DNA of 64,000 bases. Source: Solimonas sp. Its GTDB lineage: Bacteria > Pseudomonadota > Gammaproteobacteria > Nevskiales > Nevskiaceae. The stretch covers positions 122,980 to 186,979 of the forward strand of contig JASBRP010000051.1 in assembly GCA_030149365.1 (NCBI GenBank). The letters run 5' to 3'. Positions 19,269 to 27,982 of the stretch are shown here, one piece after another (the first letter of the stretch is position 1; the number at the start of each line of letters is the position of its first letter). The notes under the pieces are model-generated. The model was given only the letters and a program-made list of their open reading frames with translations. It searched no databases and was not told the DNA's origin. Made by a program: the position numbers and the translations under genes.

Positions 19269-20280
19269 TCAATCTAGTTCGCCGATCTCGCGTAGCCAGG
19301 CTTCGGGATGTCGGAAGCCGTCCGCGAGCCCGACCTCCGGGGCGAAGCCGAGCAGGCGTCGTGCGTTGTCGCCATTGAAGCCGCCGCGACGCGCAAACAT
19401 CAGCATCGTGTCCGGCGCGATTTCGCCGGCGCGACCGAGCCTGCGGTTGATGTTCCAGATGCTGCAGGTGAGCAGCAGCGCCGCTTTCAGCGGCAGGCTG
19501 GGCGGATGCCCCTTGCGACCTTCCCAGCGCCAATGATGCCCGAAGAAGTCACGACAGCTGATCTTCTCGCCGCCCCAGAAGATGAAGATGTGCCCAGAGG
19601 CCTGCGGCCAGCATGGTGCCGTCGAGAAGGTCTTCGATGTAGACCGGAGTGAAGACGCCTCTACCGCCATCGGGCAGGATCAGCTGCCCTGCCTTGGCCA
19701 TCTTCAGCGGCTCGATCAGCCAGGCCCGCGAGCCCGGACCATAGACGTCGCCGGGACGCACTACCGTGCATTCGATCTCGCCGGCCGCATGCGCAGCGAG
19801 CACCACGTGCTCACTGTTGCGCTTGGCGACGCCGTAGCGGTATTCGACGCCGATGGCGGCGGGCCGCTTCTCATCGGCGCCATCCGGGTAGTCCCAACCC
19901 ATCGCAGCAATGGACGAGTACTGCAGAAAGCGCTTTGCGCCTCCGGCGATGGCCACATCGAGCGCATTGCGCACACCCTGGACTGAGACATCACGATAGA
20001 GCTGCCAATCTGCAGCCAGGGACACCACGGCGGCGGTGTTGATGAACAGTTCGCAGCCGCGCGCATGCGTGGCCCAGGCCTTCGGCTCAACCAGGTCGCC
20101 GGCGACCACGTTCCAGCCGGCATCAGCCTTGATGTCCATGCCGCGGACCTCGCAGCCGAGGTCACGGTAGCGCTTCATCAGGGCACGGCCGATGAACCCG
20201 TTGGCGCCGGTGATGAACACCGACTCCGGGACGCGCGGGGCCTGACCGTACGCACCGGACGGCATGCTGGCAAACTTCAT
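19269..20280 (-). pseudogene. NAD-dependent epimerase/dehydratase (3-beta-HSD-like), frameshifted
   Basis: The first 235 or so residues read in one frame from ATG 20280: ITGANGFIGRAL nucleotide-binding motif, catalytic YRYGVAK, and VVRPGDVYGPGS. The rest reads in a second frame from about 19610 to the stop at 19269: SGHIFIFWGGEKISCRDFFG, then a tail ending WLREIGELD, which is the expected C-terminus of this family. The switch lies near 19600-19620, around LAAG. Either the gene is broken or the assembly has an indel. It sits between the cupin and the SDR and would be the second enzyme of that pathway. Confidence 0.8.
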
Positions 20281-20341
20281 GTTCTCTCCTCCGGGATGAT
20301 GCCCGCCGGGCGCCGCCTTCGGCGTCCCAGCGGCCTCGCGT

Positions 20342-20863
20342 TCAGCGAGCGGCGGTGAAATCCGGCTGTTGCGGGCGAATGTAGCGCGCCGGCTTCAGGC
20401 CGCGCTCCTTGACCAGCCCGTCGATGATGAGGGTGATGCTGTTGGCATCGAGCATGCCGACATACTCGCCGGTTTCCGGGTGGAAGTTGACGTTGGCACC
20501 CTCGACATACATCAGGGTTTCGGTGATCTCCGTATTGTCCTTCGGCGTGCTGAAGGTGTGCACCGACGAGCCCGGCTCGAAGAGATAGCAGCCCGCAGTC
20601 TGCGGCTGGTCCGGGTACTCGAGATAGTTCCACTTGCCCGAGAGCGTCCACAGGTGCACCGAGCCGGTGTGATAGTGGGTTGGCAGGATCACGCCTGGGT
20701 GAAACAGCACGCGCAACACCCAGATGCCGCGATGGGTGTCCAGCATCAGAGGCTGCACATCGACGCCAGGCACGCCGGGAACGGCGTTCTCGTAGATCGG
20801 CAACTCCTTGGTATTCAGGAACAGCAGTTCCTTGTGGTCGGTCACCAGCATGGGCATCGGCAT
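20342..20863 (-). CDS. Cupin-domain protein (2,4'-dihydroxyacetophenone dioxygenase-like)
   Basis: A 173-residue single-domain cupin. The metal site THYHTGSVHLWTLSG and the second motif SSVHTFSTP provide the usual histidines. Length and sequence resemble 2,4'-dihydroxyacetophenone dioxygenase-type cupins, which cleave aromatic ketones or act on related lipids. ATG at 20863 is preferred: GAGGAG lies 8 bases upstream, while the in-frame GTG at 20869 is only 2 bases from it. It is the first gene of the set with the epimerase and SDR. Its upstream DNA is replaced 15 bases away by foreign gene fragments, so the native promoter may be lost. Confidence 0.78.
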   Translation of the reverse strand: MPMPMLVTDHKELLFLNTKELPIYENAVPGVPGVDVQPLMLDTHRGIWVLRVLFHPGVILPTHYHTGSVHLWTLSGKWNYLEYPDQPQTAGCYLFEPGSSVHTFSTPKDNTEITETLMYVEGANVNFHPETGEYVGMLDANSITLIIDGLVKERGLKPARYIRPQQPDFTAAR

Positions 20864-20877
20864 CTTCACTTCTCCTC

Positions 20878-21065
20878 ATGTCCGCTATGGGCACCGCCTA
20901 TGAACTCGTCCTGCAACACTGGCTGGAGAACCGCCGCATGAATCGCATCCGGCAATCGCTTCATCAACATCTGATCGTCTGCGGCTACGGGCACAGCGGC
21001 CAGAGCGCGGCGCAGGAGGCCGTCGCCAGGGGGACTCCACCCGACCAGATTCTGGTGATGGAGCG
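20878..21065 (+). pseudogene. Fragment of a potassium-channel/RCK (TrkA-N) protein
   Basis: About 60 codons read YELVLQHWLENRRMNRIRQS, then HLIVCGYGHSGQSAAQEAVA. This is the linker and first strand of the regulatory NAD-binding domain of bacterial ion channels (usual motif IVCGYGxxG). The channel pore before it and the rest of the domain after it are absent. The frame continues straight into an unrelated barrel-like sequence, so this is a fused scrap, not a working gene. Confidence 0.6.
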
Positions 21066-21753
21066 CGTAGGCTACGTCCAGAAGTATGACTACGAGATCA
21101 AGGCATCCCGTGACGCCGCGATCCTTTATCCCCAGATCAAAAACAAGCACGACCTCACTCCGGGAACGGTCTACAACCTGAATCTGCGTGCCTTTCACAA
21201 CCGCAGTCAGGGCCCACGGTTGGCACATAGGCATTCCCGGGGAAAGCTTGATGTCGAAGCCGGCCTGACGGTCCTAAGCGGCCAAGCTTTGATCGATGGC
21301 TCTATCCACGGGGTAGGGAGTGCCGTAAATTCAAACGAGTACGCCTATAACGCCTCCGTCAGCTATCACTACAACGAAGACGTTCTGTTTGATCGCAACG
21401 TACGCGGCCCATCGGGAGAGGGATTTTCGTTGGACCTGGCGGTCAACTACCGATTCTCCGATCAGTGGAACCTGGCCTTGTCAGGCAGCGATCTGCTGGG
21501 ATTTCTCTATTGGCGTGACGCCCCCGCCACATCGGCCGTTGCAACCTCCGACACCCAGGAGTTCGATGCCGATGGCTATCTAAGATTCCGGCCAACACTC
21601 ACGGGTCTCGAATTCAACGAGGACTACAGGCAACGCTTGCACGCTCGGGGCCGAGCAGCCCTTCAGTGGCAGGCGCTGCAGGGGACGCGCTTGGAGGTGA
21701 AGCTGCGCATGACGGAAGCAACGATGTCCGCCAAGCGATTGATGGGCAGATAA
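21066..21753 (+). pseudogene. Fragment of an outer-membrane beta-barrel-like protein
   Basis: Roughly 225 codons, in frame with the preceding channel fragment. Strand-like segments such as YAYNASVSYHYNEDVLF and FSLDLAVNYRFSDQWNLALSG alternate polar and hydrophobic residues like an outer-membrane barrel. There is no signal peptide and no start of its own. It stops at 21753 after losing the pattern near 21700, where the next fragment continues in another frame. I do not recognise the family. Confidence 0.45.
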
Positions 21754-22013
21754 ATGGTGCTCCTGAGTGGGATTCATCTCCGATTATTGGATCATGGAGG
21801 AGGCTGGAAGCAGCACAGCATAACTCGCTCATCGAGCAGCGCATTGATGTCCTTAAGGAAAATATACGAAAGAGAATTCTCTTTCTCACACCTGACCACG
21901 AGCTGTACGCAAACTATGCTGCTGCATTAGTGGATACCTACCCCTCTACAAATGGCTTCCCTGCTCTAGAAAAGTCAAAAAATCAGGAATTTATTCGACC
22001 AGAGACAAGCGAA
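21735..22013 (+). pseudogene. Unidentified AT-richer coding fragment
   Basis: A stretch in a different frame from its neighbours reads as plausible protein (SLIEQRIDVLKENIRKRILF, then [20 protein letters not shown]). Its base composition is visibly more AT-rich than the surroundings, which suggests a different source. It has no start and runs into the integrase region. I do not recognise it. Confidence 0.35.
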
Positions 22014-22027
22014 GTGTCTCCACCGTC

Positions 22028-22948
22028 TGCAGACGCCGCCACCTTAGCCCTCGCGCCGAGGAGGCCTACCGGCATTGGATCCGGCATTTCGTCCGCTTCC
22101 ATGGGCGGCGACACCCCAAGGAACTGGCCGAGCCCGAAGTCCGGGCTTTTCTCAACTTTCTGGCCGTTGATCGTCGCGTTTCCGCCTCGACCCAATCGCA
22201 GGCACTGAATGCCTTGGTGTTCCTGTACAGGGACGTCCTGGGGACGGCTTTGACGGATATCGAAGGACTTCAGCGGGTACAACGGCGCAAGCTGGTCCCT
22301 GTGGTACTGACGGTCGAGGAGGTTGCGAAGACCCTGGGACTGACGGCTGGCACTCCCAAACTCGCGGCGTCATTGATCTACGGAGCTGGGCTGCGCATCT
22401 CGGAATGCCTTTCTCTTCGGTTCAAGGATTTCGACTTCGGCAGCCGCACGGTAACGGTTCGGGATGGCAAGGGTGGCAAGGATCGCACTACCGTCTTGCC
22501 GATCACACTGAGTGACGACCTCCAGGCCCATCTGCTCAGGGTCGCGACGCTTCATCGCGAGGAGGTGCTGGCCGGCCGTGGGTGGGCGCCCCTGCCCGCT
22601 GCCCTGGATCGCAAGTATCCCTCTGCGGCAAGAAGTCTCAATTGGCAGTTCGCGTTTCCGTCACGAACGACCCGGGCTTGCCCGTGCACAGGTCGGATGC
22701 TCCGCTGGCACGCGGCCGAGTCCAGTATCCAGAAGCCTTTCAAGCAGGCTCTGATCCACGCTGGCATACGGAAGCACGCGAGCGTTCACACCTTGCGGCA
22801 TTCCTTTGCGACTCACCTGCTATGGCAAGGGACCGATATCCGAACAATCCAGTTGCTACTCGGACACAGTAATCTTCAGACCACCATGATTTACACCCAT
22901 GTGCTGCAGGCGACCAGGGATACCACAAGCCCGTTGGACCGTCTTTAG
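22028..22948 (+). pseudogene. Integron-type tyrosine recombinase (IntI-like), 5'-truncated
   Basis: The frame carries nearly a full integron-integrase sequence: core-binding part [20 protein letters not shown], then a catalytic part with Arg in [35 protein letters not shown] and Tyr in MIYTHV. It ends with the family ending SPLDRL. The extra region between catalytic boxes ([19 protein letters not shown]) is the insertion typical of IntI rather than XerC/D. The first 10-20 residues are missing: upstream the frame stays open but has no start codon and reads as unrelated DNA. A TTG at 22216-side could restart only a shortened protein. No attI or attC site was recognised nearby. Confidence 0.82.
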
Positions 22949-23194
22949 GCCAATGGCGGCTTTGCGGCAGGAGCGTTGCTATCCGTAAGGACCGCTTCGG
23001 GCTGCTTGCGGCCCTTGGCCGGCGTTTACGATAAGTGCTGTTATCATCAAATCTATAGGCGCCTCAGCGTCGCTTTATGCCGTTTTCAGACAGCCCAAGA
23101 GAGCCCTGGGAATGAGCGCCCAACAGTGCGGATTAGATGACAGTCCGTGAGCTGTCCCTCAAGACGGGCTATAGACGGTGAAGAACAAGATGCC

Positions 23195-24163
23195 CTAGCT
23201 CGGTTCCACGAACACTAGCTCTTGCCCAGAGTTATAGAAGCGAGGGTAGGGTCTAGTCCGAGTCGGCGGGCCATACTGGAAGATCCATCCTGGGAGATGG
23301 CGGCTCATACGCAGATTGAAGTCTTCATAGTCAAACGTTGCTGAGCGTGTCATCAGTGGTGTCTGTGGCTTATGAAAACTCCGTTCTTCAAGAGCCCATG
23401 AAAAGCCCTTGTCGTAAGAACCCTCCTGGCCCGGCTGGCGATTTCGCCATATCCATGCAGGTCCTCCGCTGGCGATTGGAGACGCGCCAGCGGCGTCTAC
23501 TGGCCGCGAGACGAATACTCTAATCGTGCAGTGCACGCGAATGCCACAAATCTCACCACCGCTGAAGGTTCGAAGCGTCTCCATTCGAGTGCGCAGGAGT
23601 CCTCCAGTATCGGCTTCTATTTGACCGGTCTTCCAGCCCAGCTCCGAAAAGGTAGCCTCCACCGCTCGCTGTGTGAGCGCTTTGAGTAACGCTGCCGCCG
23701 ACTCAGCATCAGGTGCAAGAGATCGCGGCATCCACACAATCTGCTGATACTGAGCGGCGGGATGCCTGGGCTTACCTCCGGTCAATGCCGATACCAGGAA
23801 GGCAGCACCGGCTAGCCCTGACGATCCTGATGCCATCCCATGAGCGCCTCCAGTGAACAGATCGGCAGCCACGGCGAGGTCCAGTCCTCGGGTTATGGAC
23901 TGTGCAACCGCCGGGGACGATTGATCTTGTAGATTCGGCTGAATATCGGATCTTTTCACATCGAACAGTGGCCCAGCTACCGGTTCCGTGAGTCCCGACG
24001 CCAAGGCAACGTTGAGAGCACGTGAAACACGCGGGCTGTAGGTCTGGGGCATGAATTCCGTCACAGCATCGATCGGCGTTTCAGCCCCCGCGGCTGCAGC
24101 CGCCGCTCCGCTGACGGCGAGTATTCCTGCCATCGCCATTTTAAGTACTTCTAGCTTACGCAT
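23195..24163 (-). CDS. Uncharacterised exported protein
   Basis: A 322-residue protein with a signal peptide (MAMAGILAVSGAAAAAAGA). An Ala/Gly-rich hydrophobic stretch near residues 110-150 could insert in a membrane, and two cysteines lie in EICGIRVHCTIRVF. I do not recognise a domain. ATG at 24163 (RKLEVLKMAMAG) is chosen because it begins the signal peptide; the upstream in-frame extension lacks such features. It lies in the accessory island, just ahead of a small membrane-protein gene transcribed the same way. Confidence 0.6.
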   Translation of the reverse strand: MRKLEVLKMAMAGILAVSGAAAAAAGAETPIDAVTEFMPQTYSPRVSRALNVALASGLTEPVAGPLFDVKRSDIQPNLQDQSSPAVAQSITRGLDLAVAADLFTGGAHGMASGSSGLAGAAFLVSALTGGKPRHPAAQYQQIVWMPRSLAPDAESAAALLKALTQRAVEATFSELGWKTGQIEADTGGLLRTRMETLRTFSGGEICGIRVHCTIRVFVSRPVDAAGASPIASGGPAWIWRNRQPGQEGSYDKGFSWALEERSFHKPQTPLMTRSATFDYEDFNLRMSRHLPGWIFQYGPPTRTRPYPRFYNSGQELVFVEPS

Positions 24164-24229
24164 CTGGGTTATTTCCCAAGGTGACCGCACAGCGGGGGCC
24201 TCTGCCGCCCGAGGATTTTCCACTCACCG

Positions 24230-24439
24230 CTACTTCGCGCTGGGGTTCGGCAGCCGGGGGCTACGCCCCGGGTGCCCGCCCGAAAGAAGCACACACTGCG
24301 TCGCTAGAATCAGCGCTACGAAAGCTGTTGCAGGTATCCCGCGGCCGGCAACAAAGCTCACAATGAATGGGGTAAAGAACGCCACCCACTGCACGACCAG
24401 CAGTATGGTGATTACCCTCTGAGTAACTGCCATGTTCAT
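24230..24439 (-). CDS. Small membrane protein, unknown
   Basis: A 69-residue protein with two hydrophobic segments (VITILLVVQWVAFFTPFIVS and IPATAFVALILATQCVLL) and a short polar tail. AGGAG lies 7 bases before ATG 24439, which supports it as a real gene. It is transcribed with the neighbouring unknown exported proteins of the island. Function unknown. Confidence 0.55.
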   Translation of the reverse strand: MNMAVTQRVITILLVVQWVAFFTPFIVSFVAGRGIPATAFVALILATQCVLLSGGHPGRSPRLPNPSAK

Positions 24440-24535
24440 CTTCGACTCCTTTTGTCATTTCTCTTTTCGAGATTATGGATATCGAAAGAAATGCAATGCC
24501 CCCACGAAACGAAAGTTCTGAAAAGTAGCGGTCAC

Positions 24536-25222
24536 TTAAAAGTCGCACTGCCCCCAATTCACTAGTTCGTCCCAAGCCATCGTGTTGGGCGCAGTGCTAA
24601 TGCCTCCAAGAGAGGGATAGGCCGCGAGCATCGGCGGCGGCTGACCCGAGGCGTAAGCATGCGCGGCCACCCTGACTAGGACGCGTTTTCCATCCGGAGA
24701 CCCTCTCTCGAAGTACGCTTTGATTTGTCCCGGGGTAGTGCCTTCGTAGCAGCTGCTGGGGAATTGGGGGTTCATGCAGGCGGTGAAGCGGAGGGTGCCG
24801 TTTCGGCAGATGCGATCTCCAACGTTCACGATATTCGATTGTTGGCTCCCCCTACCCTGCTGCTCCTGTTGAGCCAGCTGGCGCTTTTGTTGGGCAACAG
24901 GATCACTTTCCATGTGCCGCAGGTTTCTCTCGTCGCGCTCAGCGATCCCTGGTGAGTAGCCCAGGCGACCGCCAGCCGCCTGTTGTCGCTTGTACTGGAC
25001 GACTGGCCCGTTCTGGAGCTGGCGCAATATGGCTTCATCACGTTCGGCGATGCCGCCGGGATAGTTGGCTTGTCCGTAGGCCACTGATGCCAGCATGGAG
25101 ATTGCAATGAGCGACAGCGCTCGCAAGCGCGCGCTTACTGGCTGCGAACGTTTGCAAGTGGTGCGTCCGTCGCGATTGCGACCGTCTCGGACCAGCAGTT
25201 CCTCCCTCAAATTGAGCCCCAT
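24536..25222 (-). CDS. Uncharacterised exported protein with a duplicated motif
   Basis: A 228-residue protein. After a signal-like segment (LSLIAISMLASVAYGQ) a motif occurs twice: YPGGIAERDEAILRQLQ then PVVQYKRQ, and YSPGIAERDERNLRHME then PVAQQKRQ. A Gln-rich linker and a cysteine-bearing C-terminal part follow (RICRNGTLRFTACMNPQFPS, SCYEGTTPGQ). ATG 25222 has an excellent AAGGAGGGG site, though the signal peptide then begins about 30 residues in. The family is unknown. It is part of the island and is divergent from the Xre regulator. Confidence 0.6.
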   Translation of the reverse strand: MGLNLREELLVRDGRNRDGRTTCKRSQPVSARLRALSLIAISMLASVAYGQANYPGGIAERDEAILRQLQNGPVVQYKRQQAAGGRLGYSPGIAERDERNLRHMESDPVAQQKRQLAQQEQQGRGSQQSNIVNVGDRICRNGTLRFTACMNPQFPSSCYEGTTPGQIKAYFERGSPDGKRVLVRVAAHAYASGQPPPMLAAYPSLGGISTAPNTMAWDELVNWGQCDF

Positions 25223-25313
25223 CTTTCCCCTCCTTATAGTCCAACGCGATCAATAGTCTACAAATTCGACCATAGAGAGCAATAGTCCGTGGAGCAATAG
25301 GCTGCGCCCGCTG

Positions 25314-25577
25314 ATGCTCCTTCTAATGGAGAAACCGGAAGGAAAGCGGGTTGCAGCAGCGTTCGGCAAGGCCTTAAGGGATCAGCGACAGGTCTCGGGA
25401 CTTACCCAGGAGGAACTTGCCCATGCAGCTGGAGTGGACCGCACCTACATATCGTTGCTAGAGCGCGGCGGCCGACAACCCACTCTGACGACGCTCATAG
25501 CAATTGCTGAGATCCTAGGCGTTGCGCCATTAGATCTCTGTAGGGCCACGTTCCGAGAATACGAGCTTGCTAGCTAA
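25314..25577 (+). CDS. Xre-family helix-turn-helix regulator
   Basis: An 87-residue DNA-binding protein made almost only of an HTH_3/Xre domain: FGKALRDQRQVSGLTQEELA, then AGVDRTYISLLERGGRQPTL. Translation may start at 25314 or at the ATG at 25326. Such small repressors are common in mobile elements. It is divergent from the unknown exported protein at 24536-25222 (about 90 bases between starts), a likely target. Confidence 0.85.
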   Translation: MLLLMEKPEGKRVAAAFGKALRDQRQVSGLTQEELAHAAGVDRTYISLLERGGRQPTLTTLIAIAEILGVAPLDLCRATFREYELAS

Positions 25578-25601
25578 GTCCGGCTCGCCCTGAGAGCGGT
25601 C

Positions 25602-25910
25602 CTAGTCTCCGAACGAGAAGCTGGCTGAATCATCCCAATCGCTACCGCATTCCGTGCCCCAATCATCAATGAGATCGACTCCGTAAGGGTTACCTCCCAC
25701 GTCGAGGTCCCCACTCATGGGCAATCCCGTTGCGGGATTCACCTCATCGAAATGGTTATTCGTATGCAGGTCGATCGATCCGAATGGAGGATCCTGATCC
25801 TTCCAGGACTCCTCTAATCCGAGTTGGGCACCGACGGCTTCACGTGCCCATACGAACCAGTCACTGGTCCTGTGGAATGCGTGAATGAGTCCTTTGTTGC
25901 GACGCCACAT
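25602..25910 (-). CDS. Small acidic protein, unknown
   Basis: A 102-residue protein beginning WRRNKGLIHAFHRTSDWFVW and ending in an acidic region (IDDWGTECGSDWDDSASFSF). ATG 25910 is preferred over the upstream extension because GGAG lies 7 bases before it. The family is unknown. It converges on the Xre gene and is the last gene before the tRNA fragment. Confidence 0.5.
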   Translation of the reverse strand: MWRRNKGLIHAFHRTSDWFVWAREAVGAQLGLEESWKDQDPPFGSIDLHTNNHFDEVNPATGLPMSGDLDVGGNPYGVDLIDDWGTECGSDWDDSASFSFGD

Positions 25911-26226
25911 AAAGATTCTCCGGTGGTTAATGGAATCTTTACGGTAGCCGTCGGGACAGAAATGCAAGGTGGTGGAGGGGAGGGCGCTTAAGCAGCCCGA
26001 GGGTCGTTCAGTCGATATATTGTTGAGACCACCACGCGATCAGGGTGTGACATTTTGGTCACCCGTCAGGGCGACCCAATGTTGGTTGTGTCACACCTCT
26101 CGTCGCCCTAGAAAGTCGGCATTAAACGTTGTCATATCAGCGTGTTGGAGTGGGGCTCATCTGCTAGCCGACCCCCTACTGTCACAATCAACACCGCTTT
26201 TTCCCATAGGGCAACTATCCCCCAAA

Positions 26227-26276
26227 ACGGCTTCCGAAGCCGAGGGTCGGGGGTTCGAATCCCTCCGGGCGCACCA
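26227..26276 (+). tRNA. 3' fragment of tRNA-Arg(CCG), probable att scar
   Basis: The sequence holds an anticodon arm (CGGC, loop TTCCGAA with anticodon CCG, GCCG), a variable loop, a T-arm GGGGG/TTCGAAT/CCCTC, and the acceptor 3' strand CGGGCGC with ACCA. The 5' half (acceptor GCGCCCG and D-arm) is absent upstream. A tRNA 3' half with its own terminator downstream is the usual mark of an integrative element's far boundary. An intact + strand tRNA-Arg(CCG) would be expected to the left but none is seen in the window. The rest of 25911-26526 shows no gene. Confidence 0.8.
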
Positions 26277-26290
26277 AATCAATAATTTAG

Positions 26291-26325
26291 AGCCCAACCG
26301 TACCATGCCACGGTTGGGCTTTTTG
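26291..26325 (+). terminator. Intrinsic terminator after the tRNA-Arg fragment
   Basis: Arms AGCCCAACCG and CGGTTGGGCT pair perfectly around a 10-base loop and are followed by TTTTT. It lies 15 bases beyond the CCA end, where a tRNA terminator is expected, so this side is probably the original chromosomal flank. Confidence 0.85.
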
Positions 26326-26526
26326 CTGCCCTCTCGGCAACGCGGCACCTGCTGACGACTGCTTCTGCGATCTGTCGCAAAGCAGCCAAATTCAGCCCGG
26401 GACAGTGCTGGGACAAATTCGGGCCAAGCTTGGGACAGGTACCCAGCAGAACCAGGGCGGATGACCTCATCCCTCGGGCCAAGTGATGCACTGAGACGCA
26501 AAATGCCACGGGCCCACTTCTATCAT

Positions 26527-27855
26527 TCATGCTTTGGTGGTCTCCATGAACTTTCTGGCGCCATCTGCCGATTCCAGCCGGTGCAATCGAGCTGCCTTGA
26601 GATAGGGCCGGCGAGCCATCCACAGAGCCAGGCCACCCAAAAGCTGGGCTCCCCCGCAAACGATCAGCAGGGGCAGCGCCAACGTCCCGGTGCCTCCGGA
26701 CAGTGCGTGGCTCAACCATCCGACCAGTGTCGGACCCAGGCCCAGGCCGGACAGGGTCATCAGCATCAGGCATAGCGCCGCCGTTCGTCCCAGCATTGAG
26801 GGGGGAACGATCAGGCGCAAACCGGCCGCCCAAATTCCGCCACTCATCGCGATCAGGAAAACGGCGGGCGCTATCAGTAAAGCGGCAACGCGGCTATCGA
26901 CCGGCAGCAGGAACCACAGACCGAAAAGCGTGCTGCCGACCGAGGACAGCAGCCCTACGCGCAACACTGCATCCCGGTGCCCTGCGGCCGCCCAACGATC
27001 CGTCAGCCAGCCTCCGAACAACACACCGGCGCAACCGAAGACCATGACGATGCCGCCATAGACCATGCCGAAGGTAGACACCGCCCAACCGTGCGTACGA
27101 ACGAAGTAGCTCGGCAACCAGGCCGAGGAAGCGTAGCCTGACAAGCCCATCAAGGCGAACCCGGCAGCCAACAGGAGAATGGCGCGCCAGCATCCCTTTA
27201 GGAGTCCCCACTCAGCCACCCCAACTCCTGCAACTGGCATTCCCCGCGGAGGCTCGCGTATCGCAAACAGCAAAAGCGCGAGCACCGGCCCGACCGCGCC
27301 CAGCACCAGTAGCACCATCTGCCAGGGCTTGATCGTGCCCAGGACAGGCAGGCTCCATTGCGCGCCCCCTTCGGCCAGTTTCAGCAGAACACCACCCGCA
27401 AGAACAGCAACCCCCACGCCCAGGTATACACCCAGTCCGTACACGCTGGTAGCCCGTGCTGCTTGCTGTGGCGGGAAATAAGCCGCGATGAGCGAATACG
27501 CGGCCGGCGCAAGTGCCGCTTCGCCGATCCCCAGCGCTATCCTTGCCAGCAGCAGCTCCTCGAAGCCGCGAGCGGCTGCCGTGGCCGCCGTGGCCAGGCT
27601 CCAGAATGCAAGGCCGGCCACGATGAGGTTGCGTCGATGGCCACGATCCGCGATGTAACCCAGCGGCAACCCAGCAGCGGAGTAGGCCAGCGCGAACACT
27701 CCGCCTAGAAGCAGGCCCATTTGCGCATCGCCGATGTGGAACTCCGCGCGGATCGGCGCGACCAGCAGACTGAGAATCTGCCTGTCGAGGAAGGACAGCA
27801 TCGAAGTCAGCAGCAACACTGCCACAACAAACCAGGGATACATCGGACGGTGCAT
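26527..27855 (-). CDS. MFS transporter (Spinster/ACS-like branch)
   Basis: A protein of about 442 residues with 12 predicted helices. The MFS loop motif between helices 2 and 3 reads GYIADRGHRRN, and the first helix SFLDRQILSLLVAPI is typical of the branch that moves organic anions or lipids. The ATG at 27855 is one choice; a TTG at 27873 with a weak GGAAT site is another. It lies just outside the tRNA-Arg boundary and has no operon partner. The substrate is unknown. Confidence 0.85.
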   Translation of the reverse strand: MHRPMYPWFVVAVLLLTSMLSFLDRQILSLLVAPIRAEFHIGDAQMGLLLGGVFALAYSAAGLPLGYIADRGHRRNLIVAGLAFWSLATAATAAARGFEELLLARIALGIGEAALAPAAYSLIAAYFPPQQAARATSVYGLGVYLGVGVAVLAGGVLLKLAEGGAQWSLPVLGTIKPWQMVLLVLGAVGPVLALLLFAIREPPRGMPVAGVGVAEWGLLKGCWRAILLLAAGFALMGLSGYASSAWLPSYFVRTHGWAVSTFGMVYGGIVMVFGCAGVLFGGWLTDRWAAAGHRDAVLRVGLLSSVGSTLFGLWFLLPVDSRVAALLIAPAVFLIAMSGGIWAAGLRLIVPPSMLGRTAALCLMLMTLSGLGLGPTLVGWLSHALSGGTGTLALPLLIVCGGAQLLGGLALWMARRPYLKAARLHRLESADGARKFMETTKA

Positions 27856-27982
27856 GGAAGGGTCAGAAGACAAGGCTGCGATTCCGGCAAGGCAATAGGG
27901 CGTCAGTATGGGGCGCGCAGGCGCGCACGCAACCCAAGCGGGGCGCCATATCTCTCGACCGTGTTGCAGCCGTGTCCATTGC

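Noticed and set aside
20870..23194. Integron cassette array (attI/attC sites) around the integrase
   Set aside because: I looked for paired core sites and imperfect palindromes of attC type near the integrase and found none convincing. The coding fragments here do not have cassette form.
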